A stretch of 64,000 nt of DNA, taken from the NCBI RefSeq assembly GCF_003046545.1, contig NZ_QAAA01000007.1, positions 1-64,000 of the forward strand. The letters run 5' to 3'. The DNA is from Rhodovulum imhoffii (lineage in GTDB: Bacteria; Pseudomonadota; Alphaproteobacteria; Rhodobacterales; Rhodobacteraceae). The position numbers were made by a program, and so were the translations under genes. Positions 44,631 through 53,267 of this stretch are shown one piece after another. Position 1 is the stretch's first letter. Every line of letters begins with the position of its first letter. Below the pieces are notes generated by a model. The model searched no databases. It was not told where the DNA came from and saw only the letters and a program-made list of their open reading frames with translations.

Positions 44631-46226
44631 ATGCGTAAATTGCCCTTTTTTCTTGCCCTGCTTCCCCTGCCCGCCCTGGCCGACGACATCGCACTGAACG
44701 GAACCGTCAGCGCCGTGACGCTTTATCCCCAAGGGGCAACGATTACCCGTGAGATGCCCTTTTCCATGCCGGCAGGCCAGCACCGGCTGATCCTGACGGA
44801 TCTGCCCCGCGACACACCCCTGGAACGGGTCCGCGTTTCGGTGACCGGCGCACGGATGGGCGGCGTGACAACGCGGGCGGATTTCGTCCCTCCCCGCGAT
44901 ATTACCGACCCCCCTGCCCTGGCGCAGGCCCGTGCCCGCGTCGAGGCCGCCGAGAACGCCCTGCGCGCCGCCCGCGCCGAGGTAGAGACGATCCGGCTCG
45001 AACAGACTGCGGCGCAGGCCCAGGTGAATTTTCTCGGATCCCTGTCCGGGACCGGGGCGGATCTGAGCGCCGATGCCGTGCGCAGCCTCGCCACAACCGT
45101 GGCGCAAGAGACCCTTTCCGCTCTGCGCGCCGCCCATGATGCCGCCCAGCGAGCCGGGGCCACCGAGCGCGCGCTCATACCGCTGGAGGAGGATCTGGAG
45201 AACGCCAAACAGGCCATGGCGGCATTGGTGCCCGACGAGGGTCCGCGCGCAATGCTGTCGGTGGCGGTCTCGGCGGAGACTCCGGCCCAAGGCATGCTGA
45301 GCGTCACCTACACCATCCCGGAGGCTGGCTGGACCCCGGTTTACGACCTGCACCTGACCCGCGCGACCGGCGCGCTGACGATCACCCGTGGTGCGTTCAT
45401 CGAACAGCACACCGGCGAAAACTGGAACGGAGTGACACTGACCCTTTCCACCACACGCCCCAGCGAACAGACCGCCCCAAGCGAGATCGTCCCGCTGTTG
45501 CGCCGTATCTTCGACCCGCAGCCGATCGCCCCCAAAGCCCGGCTGATGGCCGATGACGCCCCGATGGCGCTTGCCGAATCCGCCCCGATGACCGCGCAGG
45601 CGGATTTCGATGGGATCTCGGTTAGTTACGGGTATTCCGCGCCGGTCAACATCGCCACCGGGGCGGACCGTCTGCGGCTGATCCTTGGAGAGATTTCCCT
45701 GCCCGCAGCTCTTCGGGCAGAGGCCGCGCCACTGTGGGACAGCAGTGCCTTCCTGGTAGCACGGGCCAGGAACGACACGGGTGAACCGCTCCTGCCCACG
45801 GGGCATGCGATGTTTTACCTCGACGGGCGCTTCGTCGGCCAGCAGCCCCTGGACCTGATCCCGGCAGGGGCGGAGGCACAGTTTGCCTTCGGCCCGATCG
45901 ACGGGTTGCGCCTGACCCGAACCGTGATCCGCAACGAAGGCGACCGGGGCCTGATCTCCAGGTCGGAGGAATGGCAGGAAACGGTACGCCTGAAGGTGGA
46001 AAACCTTACCGGAGACAACTGGCCGCTGCGGGTCGTCGACCGTATCCCCTATGCCGAGCAGGAAGATCTGAAGATTACCTGGTCCGCCAGCCCCGAACCG
46101 GCGGAAACCGACCCGGACGGCAAGCAGGGGGTCATGGCGTGGACCTTCGACCTACAGGCGGGCGCTACCCGGCAAATCGAGCTGACCCACCGCATGAGCT
46201 GGCCGGAAGGCAAGATCCTGCGCTAG
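44631..46226 (+). CDS. DUF4139 (MuiA-like) secreted protein
   Basis: 531 residues with a signal peptide (MRKLPFFLALLPLPALA). The N-terminal DUF4140-type part (VSAVTLYPQGATITREMPF, HRLILTDLP) is followed by an Ala/Glu-rich coiled coil (about 95-195) and the DUF4139 domain (VTYTIPEAGWTPVYDLHLTR, ENWNGVTLTLST, NEGDRGLISRSEEW). The family is named for 'mucoidy inhibitor A' in one lineage but its molecular role is unknown. The 3' end overlaps the convergent PII-like gene by four bases. Confidence 0.83.
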   Translation: MRKLPFFLALLPLPALADDIALNGTVSAVTLYPQGATITREMPFSMPAGQHRLILTDLPRDTPLERVRVSVTGARMGGVTTRADFVPPRDITDPPALAQARARVEAAENALRAARAEVETIRLEQTAAQAQVNFLGSLSGTGADLSADAVRSLATTVAQETLSALRAAHDAAQRAGATERALIPLEEDLENAKQAMAALVPDEGPRAMLSVAVSAETPAQGMLSVTYTIPEAGWTPVYDLHLTRATGALTITRGAFIEQHTGENWNGVTLTLSTTRPSEQTAPSEIVPLLRRIFDPQPIAPKARLMADDAPMALAESAPMTAQADFDGISVSYGYSAPVNIATGADRLRLILGEISLPAALRAEAAPLWDSSAFLVARARNDTGEPLLPTGHAMFYLDGRFVGQQPLDLIPAGAEAQFAFGPIDGLRLTRTVIRNEGDRGLISRSEEWQETVRLKVENLTGDNWPLRVVDRIPYAEQEDLKITWSASPEPAETDPDGKQGVMAWTFDLQAGATRQIELTHRMSWPEGKILR

Positions 46227-46534
46227 AAACGGCCCGGGCGCAACACCTCGCAATCGGTGACGCAAACGACACCGAGGTGACGCTCCAGGACGGCGAACGC
46301 GGCCTCCAGCAGCGGCTGGAGGCGGTCCTCGGACAGGATGCATATCACGCAGACCATCCCGCCGGCCCGGCTGACCTGCCCCTCGCGGCTCCATTCCCCC
46401 GAGCGGCCATAGCCCCCCAGAACCGGCAGGATGGTGTAGCCCGCCACTCCGGCCTCTTTCAGCGCACGGACCAGGCGGCGTTCCATCGGGGCCTCTATGG
46501 TAATTTCGACACGTTTCGCCTCATGGGTCTGCAT
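46223..46534 (-). CDS. PII-like protein (SbtB-type) paired with SbtA-like carrier
   Basis: 103 residues with a ferredoxin-like PII pattern: KRVEITIEAPMERRLVRALK, the loop-forming GVAGYTILPVLGGYGRSGEW, VICILSEDRLQPLLEAAFAV and a C-terminal ECV-type strand (CVTDCEVLRPGRF). It lacks the uridylylated Tyr of GlnB and is shorter. It starts three bases after the SbtA-like gene, the arrangement of sbtA-sbtB in cyanobacteria, where SbtB binds adenyl nucleotides and gates bicarbonate uptake. That function is inferred for this protein. Confidence 0.78.
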   Translation of the reverse strand: MQTHEAKRVEITIEAPMERRLVRALKEAGVAGYTILPVLGGYGRSGEWSREGQVSRAGGMVCVICILSEDRLQPLLEAAFAVLERHLGVVCVTDCEVLRPGRF

Positions 46535-46537
46535 CGG

Positions 46538-47515
46538 TTATCCTCCTGTCGTCAGGCTGGCCAGGGCCACATAGGCCGGGATGCCAAGGGTCAGGTTGAA
46601 CGGGAAGGTTACGCCCAGCGAAAGCGTCAGGTACACAGACGGGTTCGCTTCCGGAAGGGCGACGCGCATGGCCGCCGGAACCGCGATATAGGACGCCGAC
46701 GCCGCCAGCGTCATCAGCAACACGACACCCCCGGTCGAAAGATTCAGCGCCAGCCCGGCAGCCAGCCCGAACAGACTGCCCACAAGCGGCATGAGAACGC
46801 CAAAGGCCAGAAGGCCGGGGGTAATCACCTTGCCGCTGGCACGCAGGTTACGCCCGGCGACAAGCCCCATGTCCAGCAGGAAAAGGCACAGTACCCCCTT
46901 GAACGGGGCCACGATGAAGCTGTCGATTTCCGCCAACCCCTCGGGCCCGGTGATCCAGCCGATTGCAAACGCCCCGACCAAAAGCACGATGGACCCGTTG
47001 AGCAGGATCTCCCGCCACAGCCCCGCGTCGATCCCGCCGCCACCGCCCTTGCGAACCACCAGCCAAAGTGCCGCGAGAATCGCCGGGGCCTCCATGATCG
47101 CGGCGACGGCAACCATGTAGCCTTCCGCCCCGATACCACGGCTGGCCAACACCGAACTGGCGGCAACGAAGGTCACGATGGAGATGGAGCCGTAATGCCC
47201 CGCCACCGCGCCCGCATCCACGACGCTCAGCCGTGTCATGGCCCGCAAAAGCGCGAAGGCCACGAAGGGCAGCAGCACGGACAGTACAATCCCTGTCCCC
47301 AAAGACAGAATCAGCGTGCCATCCAGGCCGTGGCCGGCCACGCTTGCCCCCCCTTTGAAACCGATGGCAAAAAGAAGATAGATCGACAGCGCCTTTGCCG
47401 CGGCCTCCGGCACGCTGAGATCGGAACGCGCCAGGGCGGCCGCACCACCCAAGGCAAAAGACAGGATGATCGGCGAAATCAGGTTTCCCGCCGCAAGATC
47501 GAGTATGTCGGACAC
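46538..47515 (-). CDS. sbtA: SbtA-family sodium-dependent bicarbonate transporter
   Basis: 325 residues with about ten membrane helices. SbtA/DUF897 features: LAAGNLISPIILSFALGGAA at the start, LSIYLLFAIGFKGGASVA, AGHYGSISIVTFVAASSVL, AIMEAPAILAALWLV and FLLDMGLVAGRNL. The repeated inverted topology and 'FKGG' motif are specific to this family. It sits between a beta-carbonic anhydrase gene (53 bases upstream) and a PII-like gene (3 bases downstream), strongly supporting inorganic-carbon uptake. Confidence 0.88.
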   Translation of the reverse strand: MSDILDLAAGNLISPIILSFALGGAAALARSDLSVPEAAAKALSIYLLFAIGFKGGASVAGHGLDGTLILSLGTGIVLSVLLPFVAFALLRAMTRLSVVDAGAVAGHYGSISIVTFVAASSVLASRGIGAEGYMVAVAAIMEAPAILAALWLVVRKGGGGGIDAGLWREILLNGSIVLLVGAFAIGWITGPEGLAEIDSFIVAPFKGVLCLFLLDMGLVAGRNLRASGKVITPGLLAFGVLMPLVGSLFGLAAGLALNLSTGGVVLLMTLAASASYIAVPAAMRVALPEANPSVYLTLSLGVTFPFNLTLGIPAYVALASLTTGG

Positions 47516-47568
47516 AAGACCCTCCCCGGTTTTCTAAGGACATAGAGCCGGGTGGCGCGTGTTTAATC

Positions 47569-48219
47569 CTAGACCGGCAAAAATGCCTTTTCCGTTTCGT
47601 CATAATACTCGACCGCACCGGCGCCGATGTCATTCCAAAGCGCATGCACGGTCAGGTCGCCCGCCTCCACGGCCTCACGCACGAAGGGGAAGGTCATCAG
47701 GTTGTTCAGAGAGGCCAGAACACCTTCCTTTTCCATCGCGCGCAGCCGCTCGGCTTCGTTCCCGATATGGGCAAGCCGCTCATAGGTCGGGCGCAGGATA
47801 TCCATCCAGCGGCCGATAAAGCTGCTTTTTTCCTCCAACTCCGGTGCTTTGCCCGAACACATGTCATGGCAGCCGCGCACACCGCCACAATTCGAATGCC
47901 CCAGAACCAGAATATGCGGCACCTTGAGTTGCGTCACCGCGTATTCCAGCGCCGCCGAGGTCCCGTGATGGTCGCCGTCCGGCGCGTGCGGGGGAACCAG
48001 GTTGGCGATATTGCGGTGTATGAAAAACTCCCCCTCGTCGGCACCAAAGATCGAGGTCACATGTACCCGCGAATCGCAGCACGAGATCACCATCGCCCGA
48101 GGGTGCTGGCCTTCCTGTGCCAGGCGGCGATACCACGCCTTGTTGTCGACGAAGGTCGTCGCCCGCCAGCCCTGATACCGCTGAACCAGATAGCCCGGCA
48201 AAGGTTTCGCATGCTGCAT
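47569..48219 (-). CDS. Beta-class carbonic anhydrase
   Basis: 216 residues. Zinc ligands and the Asp/Arg dyad are visible: MVISCCDSRVHVTSIFG (Cys, Asp-Arg), then LVLGHSNCGGVRGC (His and Cys). It interconverts CO2 and bicarbonate in the cytoplasm. I choose the internal ATG at 48219 (MQHAKPLPGYL) because GGAGG lies five bases before it. The upstream ATG at 48231 (MEAQ) has no such site, and a still longer frame to 48411 is non-homologous. It heads a minus-strand unit with the bicarbonate carrier and PII-like gene. Confidence 0.92.
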   Translation of the reverse strand: MQHAKPLPGYLVQRYQGWRATTFVDNKAWYRRLAQEGQHPRAMVISCCDSRVHVTSIFGADEGEFFIHRNIANLVPPHAPDGDHHGTSAALEYAVTQLKVPHILVLGHSNCGGVRGCHDMCSGKAPELEEKSSFIGRWMDILRPTYERLAHIGNEAERLRAMEKEGVLASLNNLMTFPFVREAVEAGDLTVHALWNDIGAGAVEYYDETEKAFLPV

Positions 48220-48409
48220 CTGTGCCTCCATGGTGTTCCGCCGGACATCTGTAAGGAGCATTTGCGCCAAGTTCGAGCGATTTCTTGCCGCGCGGGAAAC
48301 CGGGTGTCGAGTTTCTCTCCCCCAATCTGCCAAAGGGGAGCGAGCGAATTTACGCGTGGGAAGGTCGGTGGCACGAATTTCCGTTTTGCGACAGAATGAG
48401 ACCCTGTCC

Positions 48410-48731
48410 ATGGATGTCGAGCAGATTGCGGATCTCTATATCGGGCTGGGTGAGGCACGCGCAAACCGGCTGATCTCCGCAGCGATGCGGGTGTTGCACA
48501 CGGATATCCGCACACTGACGGACAGCCACCGGCCCGACCCGGAAGTCGCGTTGCGCGCCTCTGATCTTGCCGGGACGCTGGGTCTGACGGGGTTGTCGCG
48601 CCGCCCTCGCGGTGGAGCAAGCCGCCCGGTCGCAGGATACGCATGCGACCCGGGTCACCCGGCACCGGATGCAGGCGATCGCCCGGCGCACACAGGACAT
48701 CGTGAAGGCGCTTGACGAACGCACCGCCTGA
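48410..48731 (+). pseudogene. Frameshifted small protein of unknown function
   Basis: From the ATG at 48410 the frame reads MDVEQIADLYIGLGEARANR, then LISAAMRVLHTDIRTL and continues to about GLTGLSR near 48600. The protein-like reading then jumps to the +1 frame, AALAVEQAARSQDTHATRV, and MQAIARRTQDIVKALDERTA, stopping at 48731. The two halves make a coherent helical protein of about 106 residues if one extra base in the TCGCGCCGCC run is removed. This is either a genuine frameshift mutation or a sequencing error. No family was recognised; the all-helical pattern with an N-terminal His-containing helix is faintly like Hpt domains. Confidence 0.55.
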
Positions 48732-48794
48732 ACCCGCTTGCGGGCGCACGCAAAGGGCGTAGTTTGAGCCAATCCAACAACAAGAGAGGCCAGC

Positions 48795-50177
48795 ATGCCC
48801 GCCAGTTTCGCACCCGCCACCGCACGAACCATCCCACTGCACGTGATCGAAGAGTCCGCTCTGGCGAGCTGGTGCGCCGCACTGCCCGATGCGCAGGCGG
48901 CATGGCTGAAGGCCACCGGGTTTTCCGCCGCCCTTGGGGAGGTTGCACTGCTGCCCGATACGCAAGGCGGGATTTCAGCGGCGGTCGCCGGGTTCGGGAC
49001 CGCGGCCAAACGGGCGCGCGGGCGGTTTCACATCGCCGCCGCGGCGCCAAAACTGCCGGAGGGCACTTACCGGATCGCCACCTTTCCAGAGGCGGGCGAC
49101 CCGGCGCAAGAAGCCCTTGGCTGGCTGCTGGCCGGCTACTGTTTTACCCGCTATCGCGACCGGGGGGGGCTGAAGGCCAGGCTGGTCGCCCCCGATGACG
49201 TCGACGCCGCGCGGCTGGAAACCATCGCTGCCGGGGAGTTCCTGACCCGTGACCTGATCAACACGCCCGCCGCCGATATGGGCCCCGATGCCCTGGAGGA
49301 GGCCACTGCCGGCCTTGCCGCCCGCCACGACGCGGCCTTTACCTCCATTCGGGGCGATGCCTTGCTGGACCGGAATTTTCCATTGATTCACGCCGTGGGC
49401 CGTGCCGGTCCGCAGGCCCCACGCCTTCTGGACCTGCGCTGGGGCAAGATGGGCCCGGCCCTGACACTGGTCGGCAAGGGGGTGTGTTTCGACACCGGCG
49501 GGCTGAACCTGAAACCCGCCGGCTCCATGGGTCTGATGAAAAAGGACATGGGCGGCGCGGCCACCGTGCTGGGGCTGGCAAGAACGATCATGACCCTGAA
49601 GTTGCCGCTGCGTTTGCGGGTGCTCGTCCCGGCGGTGGAAAACAGCGTCGCTTCCGCCTCCTTCCGCCCCCAAGACATCCTGACCGCCCGTAACGGCCTG
49701 ACGGTGGAAATCAACAATACCGATGCCGAAGGGCGCCTTGTGCTGGCCGACGCGCTGGCGCTGGCCGCCGAGGAAAGGCCGGACATGCTCGTCTCCATGG
49801 CAACGCTGACCGGGGCGGCACGGGTTGCCGTGGGGCCGGACATCGCCCCCTATTACACCGGCTCGGACAAGTGGGCGCATGTGCTGGGCCGCACCGCCCG
49901 GCAAGAGGCCGACCCGGTCTGGCGAATGCCGTTCCACACCCCCTACGAGACAATGATCGAACCCGGCATCGCCGATCTGGACAACGCTCCGGGCGGGGGA
50001 TTTGCCGGGTCCGTCACGGCAGCCCTATTCCTGCGCCGCTTCGTGGCCGAGGTTCCGTACATACATTTCGACATCTACGGCTGGCAGCCCGCTGACGCGC
50101 CCGCCCGGCCCAAAGGTGGCGTTGGCCAGGGCGCGCGCGCGCTGCTGGCCGCACTGCCCGAAATGCTGGAGATCTGA
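48795..50177 (+). CDS. Leucyl aminopeptidase-family (M17) metallopeptidase
   Basis: 460 residues. M17 signatures: NTPAADMGPDALEE, the metal-binding LVGKGVCFDTGGLNLKPAGS followed by MGLMKKDMGGAATVLG, and the family motif NTDAEGRLVLADALALAAEE, then VSMATLTGAARVAVG. The two-metal site removes N-terminal residues from peptides in the cytoplasm; enzymes form hexamers. The divergent N-terminal domain is typical. It ends two bases before the NlpC/P60 gene, so both are co-expressed and may process cell-wall or dietary peptides. Confidence 0.93.
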   Translation: MPASFAPATARTIPLHVIEESALASWCAALPDAQAAWLKATGFSAALGEVALLPDTQGGISAAVAGFGTAAKRARGRFHIAAAAPKLPEGTYRIATFPEAGDPAQEALGWLLAGYCFTRYRDRGGLKARLVAPDDVDAARLETIAAGEFLTRDLINTPAADMGPDALEEATAGLAARHDAAFTSIRGDALLDRNFPLIHAVGRAGPQAPRLLDLRWGKMGPALTLVGKGVCFDTGGLNLKPAGSMGLMKKDMGGAATVLGLARTIMTLKLPLRLRVLVPAVENSVASASFRPQDILTARNGLTVEINNTDAEGRLVLADALALAAEERPDMLVSMATLTGAARVAVGPDIAPYYTGSDKWAHVLGRTARQEADPVWRMPFHTPYETMIEPGIADLDNAPGGGFAGSVTAALFLRRFVAEVPYIHFDIYGWQPADAPARPKGGVGQGARALLAALPEMLEI

Positions 50178-50179
50178 AC

Positions 50180-51010
50180 ATGGACCCCCGCATCACCCCG
50201 GCCAATGCCCATGTCGCGGCCCGCAGCCTCGAGGGTCGGCTGCAGGCCCCCCGTTTCGTGGACCCGAAGGCCCGGCGCATCGGCCCGCCGGTCGCGGACC
50301 TGCTGCGCACCCCCGCAGGCCTACGGGACCGGCAATTGCTGCACGGAGAAAGTTTCGAGGTCCTGGAAATCCGCGACGGGTACGCCTTTGGACAGGCCGG
50401 GCGGGACGGTTATGTCGGCTACGTCACGGCCGAGGCGCTGACCGATCTGCCAGAGCCGACCCATATCGTCGCGGCGCGCGCGACCCACGCCTACCCCGCA
50501 CCCGACATGAAACGTCCCGAGCTTTGCGGTCTGAGCTTTGGAACCCGGCTGAGGGTGGTCTCCGCCTCGGGAAATTTCTTTGAAACGGCCGAGGGCTGGT
50601 TCGTGCCCAAACCGCATCTGCGCCCGGCCAATGCGCCTTTCAAGGACCCGGTGACCATTGCGCAACTGTTCTTTGGCACACCCTACTTATGGGGGGGGAA
50701 TTCAGCCTGGGGAATTGATTGCTCGGGGCTGGTCCAGGCGGCATATCTGGCCTGCGGCCTGCCCTGCCCCGGCGACAGCGACCAGCAGGAGGAAACCCTT
50801 GGCACCGCCCTGCCGCCGGACAGCCCGGTCCAGCGCGGCGATATCCTGTTCTGGAAAGGGCATGTGGCGCTGGCGGTGGACGATCGCGTGATGATCCATG
50901 CCAACGCACACCACATGGCTGTGGCTTATGAACCCGTTGCCGATGCCATCGCGCGGATCGTGGCACAAGGCGACGGGCCATTGACCCACCACAAGCGCCT
51001 GCTGCTTTAG
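50180..51010 (+). CDS. NlpC/P60-family cell-wall hydrolase with SH3-like domains
   Basis: 276 residues. An N-terminal SH3b-type pair (about 30-150: VLEIRDGYAFGQAGRDGYVG, LRVVSASGNFFETAEGWF) precedes an NlpC/P60 cysteine-peptidase domain with the catalytic Cys in WGIDCSGLVQAAYLACGL and His in KGHVALAVDD. The fold cleaves D-Glu-mDAP links in peptidoglycan stem peptides. No clear signal peptide is seen, so it may act in recycling rather than the periplasm. It overlaps the convergent NUDIX gene by four bases. Confidence 0.88.
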   Translation: MDPRITPANAHVAARSLEGRLQAPRFVDPKARRIGPPVADLLRTPAGLRDRQLLHGESFEVLEIRDGYAFGQAGRDGYVGYVTAEALTDLPEPTHIVAARATHAYPAPDMKRPELCGLSFGTRLRVVSASGNFFETAEGWFVPKPHLRPANAPFKDPVTIAQLFFGTPYLWGGNSAWGIDCSGLVQAAYLACGLPCPGDSDQQEETLGTALPPDSPVQRGDILFWKGHVALAVDDRVMIHANAHHMAVAYEPVADAIARIVAQGDGPLTHHKRLLL

Positions 51011-51462
51011 GCGACTTTCAGGAGGGACTTCAGAATGGGCGCCCGAACGGGCCTGGCCTGCAACTGGTCCAACAGATCGGCCAGGCCTTGCTCTTCCACG
51101 AGACGCGCGGCCTCTTCGGGCGAGAACCAGCGTCGCTGACGTTGGGGCTTCTCTTTCCACCGCCGCTCCACCCGGTCCACGACCAGGGGATAGATCACCA
51201 CCTCACAGGGCAAAACACCGCCCTCCTCCAGCCGCTTTTCATAGCTGAAATGACCCATCGCCTCGCTCAGGATCCTGCCGCGCACGCCAGCCTCTTCCAA
51301 CGCCTCGATCTCGGCGGCTTCCCAAGGGGCCTTGCCTTCCATCGGCCAGCCCTTGGGCAACACCCAGCGCCGTCTGCGGCGGGACGTAACCAGCAGAACC
51401 TTGATTTTCCCGTTTTTGCGGCGCCGGAAAGGCAGCGCCGCAACCTGCTGACCATTTGACAC
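51007..51462 (-). CDS. NUDIX hydrolase (diphosphoinositol-polyphosphate-phosphohydrolase-like)
   Basis: 151 residues. The Nudix helix is GKAPWEAAEIEALEEAGV with the E-x-x-E-E-x-G core; one of the less conserved consensus acids is replaced, as is common in the DIPP-like group, which also begins with the 'WVLPKGWP' lead seen here. These enzymes hydrolyse nucleoside-diphosphate-X compounds such as diadenosine polyphosphates. It has its own promoter with a perfect TATAAT. Confidence 0.87.
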   Translation of the reverse strand: MSNGQQVAALPFRRRKNGKIKVLLVTSRRRRRWVLPKGWPMEGKAPWEAAEIEALEEAGVRGRILSEAMGHFSYEKRLEEGGVLPCEVVIYPLVVDRVERRWKEKPQRQRRWFSPEEAARLVEEQGLADLLDQLQARPVRAPILKSLLKVA

Positions 51463-51497
51463 GATACCCTACCCTGCCCGTTTATTGTCTTTACAAC

Positions 51498-51526
51498 ATT
51501 ATAGCGCAAAACGGCACTCCTGACAG
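51498..51526 (-). promoter_or_regulatory. Sigma-70-type promoter of the NUDIX gene
   Basis: On the minus strand CTGTCA (51526-51521) and a perfect TATAAT (51503-51498) are separated by 17 bases, about 30 bases before the NUDIX start codon. The -35 box overlaps a CTCCT/AGGAG hairpin that may serve as the end of the idi transcript. This is the only near-consensus -10 element noticed in the window. Confidence 0.65.
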
Positions 51527-51553
51527 GAGGTCATCGAAATTTCACAAATGGAT

Positions 51554-52084
51554 TCAGACGGCCGCATCTTCCCCGAAGATACTTTCCCGGTGCCGGGCCA
51601 GGTAAATCCGAAGCCAGGGGGTATAAGCTCCGGCGTTTTCCTCAACCTCGCGCATCAGATCCGGCAGGGCGATCCAGCGGGCATCCATCACCTCATCGGG
51701 GTTCAGGTCCAGCTTCAGGTCAGGGCCGGCCGGGGCGGTGAAGATATCCACGATCTCGTGCTCGACCAGGCCGTTGCCCACGTCGGCGCGGTATTCGACG
51801 CGGTCCCGGTGCGTCAGGGTCAACCCGGTGATCCCGAGTTCCTCCCGCAGGCGACGGGTGGCGCAGTCTTGCGCACTTTCGCCCCAGTCGGGGTGCGTAC
51901 AGCAGGTATTCGCCCAAAACCCCGGCGTGTGGTACTTGCCCAGCGCCCGGCGCTGGATGAGAACCTTGTCGCCCTCCATCACGAAGACCGAGATCGCCTT
52001 GTGCGGGAGACCCTTCCGATGGGCTTCCAGTTTCTCGACAGGGGTGAGTTCGCCATTGACCCAGGCCGGGATCATCACGCTCAT
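51554..52084 (-). CDS. idi: Isopentenyl-diphosphate delta-isomerase (type I)
   Basis: 176 residues. Type-I Idi motifs: the Cys in FWANTCCTHPDWGES and the Nudix-like metal site RRLREELGITGLT with EVEHEIVDIF-type acids (GLVEHEIVDIF). It converts isopentenyl to dimethylallyl diphosphate, feeding geranylgeranyl diphosphate for carotenoids and the phytyl tail of bacteriochlorophyll. It overlaps bchP by four bases (ATGA), as in other Rhodobacterales photosynthesis clusters. Confidence 0.95.
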   Translation of the reverse strand: MSVMIPAWVNGELTPVEKLEAHRKGLPHKAISVFVMEGDKVLIQRRALGKYHTPGFWANTCCTHPDWGESAQDCATRRLREELGITGLTLTHRDRVEYRADVGNGLVEHEIVDIFTAPAGPDLKLDLNPDEVMDARWIALPDLMREVEENAGAYTPWLRIYLARHRESIFGEDAAV

Positions 52085-53262
52085 GTCCGCAGCGGCGACA
52101 CGAGGCCCGTCAGGTGGGCGATGTTCTTGATCCCGATCCTGAGATGCGCCAGCGGGCGTTTCCTGACCAGCTTCTTGTTCATGTAAGCCTCGAAGGTCAG
52201 GCGTTGCACATCCACATCATGGCACAGCGAAACGAAACGCTCACGCCGCTCATCGGTGTGGTAATAGGAATCCTGCATCGCCTGCAGCGCGCGGAAGACA
52301 TTCTTGTGTTCCTTCATGAAGGTCCGGCGCGCCAGTTGCAGATCCTGCGCCCGGCCCGAAGCCAACGCGGCCTGTACCGCCTGCGCGGCCACGCGGCCAC
52401 CGTACATGGCATAGTAAATCCCTTCACCCGAAGATGGCGCCACAACCCCGGCAGCATCGCCGGCCAGCACCACGTCACGGTCGTTATCCCACTTGTCCAG
52501 CGGCCTGAGAGGGATCGGCGCGCCCTCCTTGCGCAGGGTTTCGCATTGGGCCAGACCGGCGCGCTGGCGCAGTTCCGCGGTGGCTTCCTTCAGGTCGAAA
52601 CCGTCCACACCCGTTCCCATTCCGACCGAGCAGGTCTTCCCGTGCGGAAATACCCAGCCATAGAAATCGGGGGAAATGCGGCCGTCATAGATTACATCGC
52701 AACGGTTGGGGGCATAGTTTCCAACCGCTTCGGGGGCGTCGATGATCTCATGATAGGCGATCACATAGGGGATCTTGTCTCCGCCGGGCACCTCGGCCCG
52801 CGCAACGTCGGAACGCGCCCCGTCGGCACCGATGACATATTGCGTTTGCAGATGCTTTTCCTCGCCGCTTTGCTTGTCGCGGAAAACGAGGGCGGTCCGG
52901 CCCTCATCCCGTTCGAGTCTCAGGAAGGTGCCGGTAAAGCGGTGCGCCCCGGCCTTCTCGGCCCGCGCGCGCAGAAAAGGGTCGAAATCCTTGCGATCCA
53001 CCATGCCGACAAAGCCGTTCTCGATCGGAATATCCACGTAGCGACCGGTGGGCGAAATCATCCGCGCGGTGTCGATCTTGGCCACAAGCTGTGCGTCGCG
53101 GATGTCGAAATCCTTCATCAGGCGCGGAGGAATGGCCCCGCCGCAGGGTTTGATCCGGCCTTCCCGGTCCAGAAGCGCCACGCGTTTGCCCACGCGGGCG
53201 AGATCCTCGGCTGCGGTGGCCCCGGCGGGTCCGCCCCCAACAACGACTACATCATAGCTCAT
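52081..53262 (-). CDS. bchP: Geranylgeranyl reductase BchP
   Basis: 393 residues. FAD-binding start MSYDVVVVGGGPAGATAAED, then GRIKPCGGAIPPRLMKDFDI, DGARSDVARAEVPGG and VVLAGDAAGVVAPSSGEGIY. It reduces three double bonds of the geranylgeranyl tail of bacteriochlorophyll to phytyl. The start at 53262 is preferred because GGGGAG lies eight bases upstream. ATG 53268 overlaps the pucC-like stop (TGATG) but is too close to that site. It is co-translated with idi. Confidence 0.95.
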   Translation of the reverse strand: MSYDVVVVGGGPAGATAAEDLARVGKRVALLDREGRIKPCGGAIPPRLMKDFDIRDAQLVAKIDTARMISPTGRYVDIPIENGFVGMVDRKDFDPFLRARAEKAGAHRFTGTFLRLERDEGRTALVFRDKQSGEEKHLQTQYVIGADGARSDVARAEVPGGDKIPYVIAYHEIIDAPEAVGNYAPNRCDVIYDGRISPDFYGWVFPHGKTCSVGMGTGVDGFDLKEATAELRQRAGLAQCETLRKEGAPIPLRPLDKWDNDRDVVLAGDAAGVVAPSSGEGIYYAMYGGRVAAQAVQAALASGRAQDLQLARRTFMKEHKNVFRALQAMQDSYYHTDERRERFVSLCHDVDVQRLTFEAYMNKKLVRKRPLAHLRIGIKNIAHLTGLVSPLRT

Positions 53263-53267
53263 TCTCA

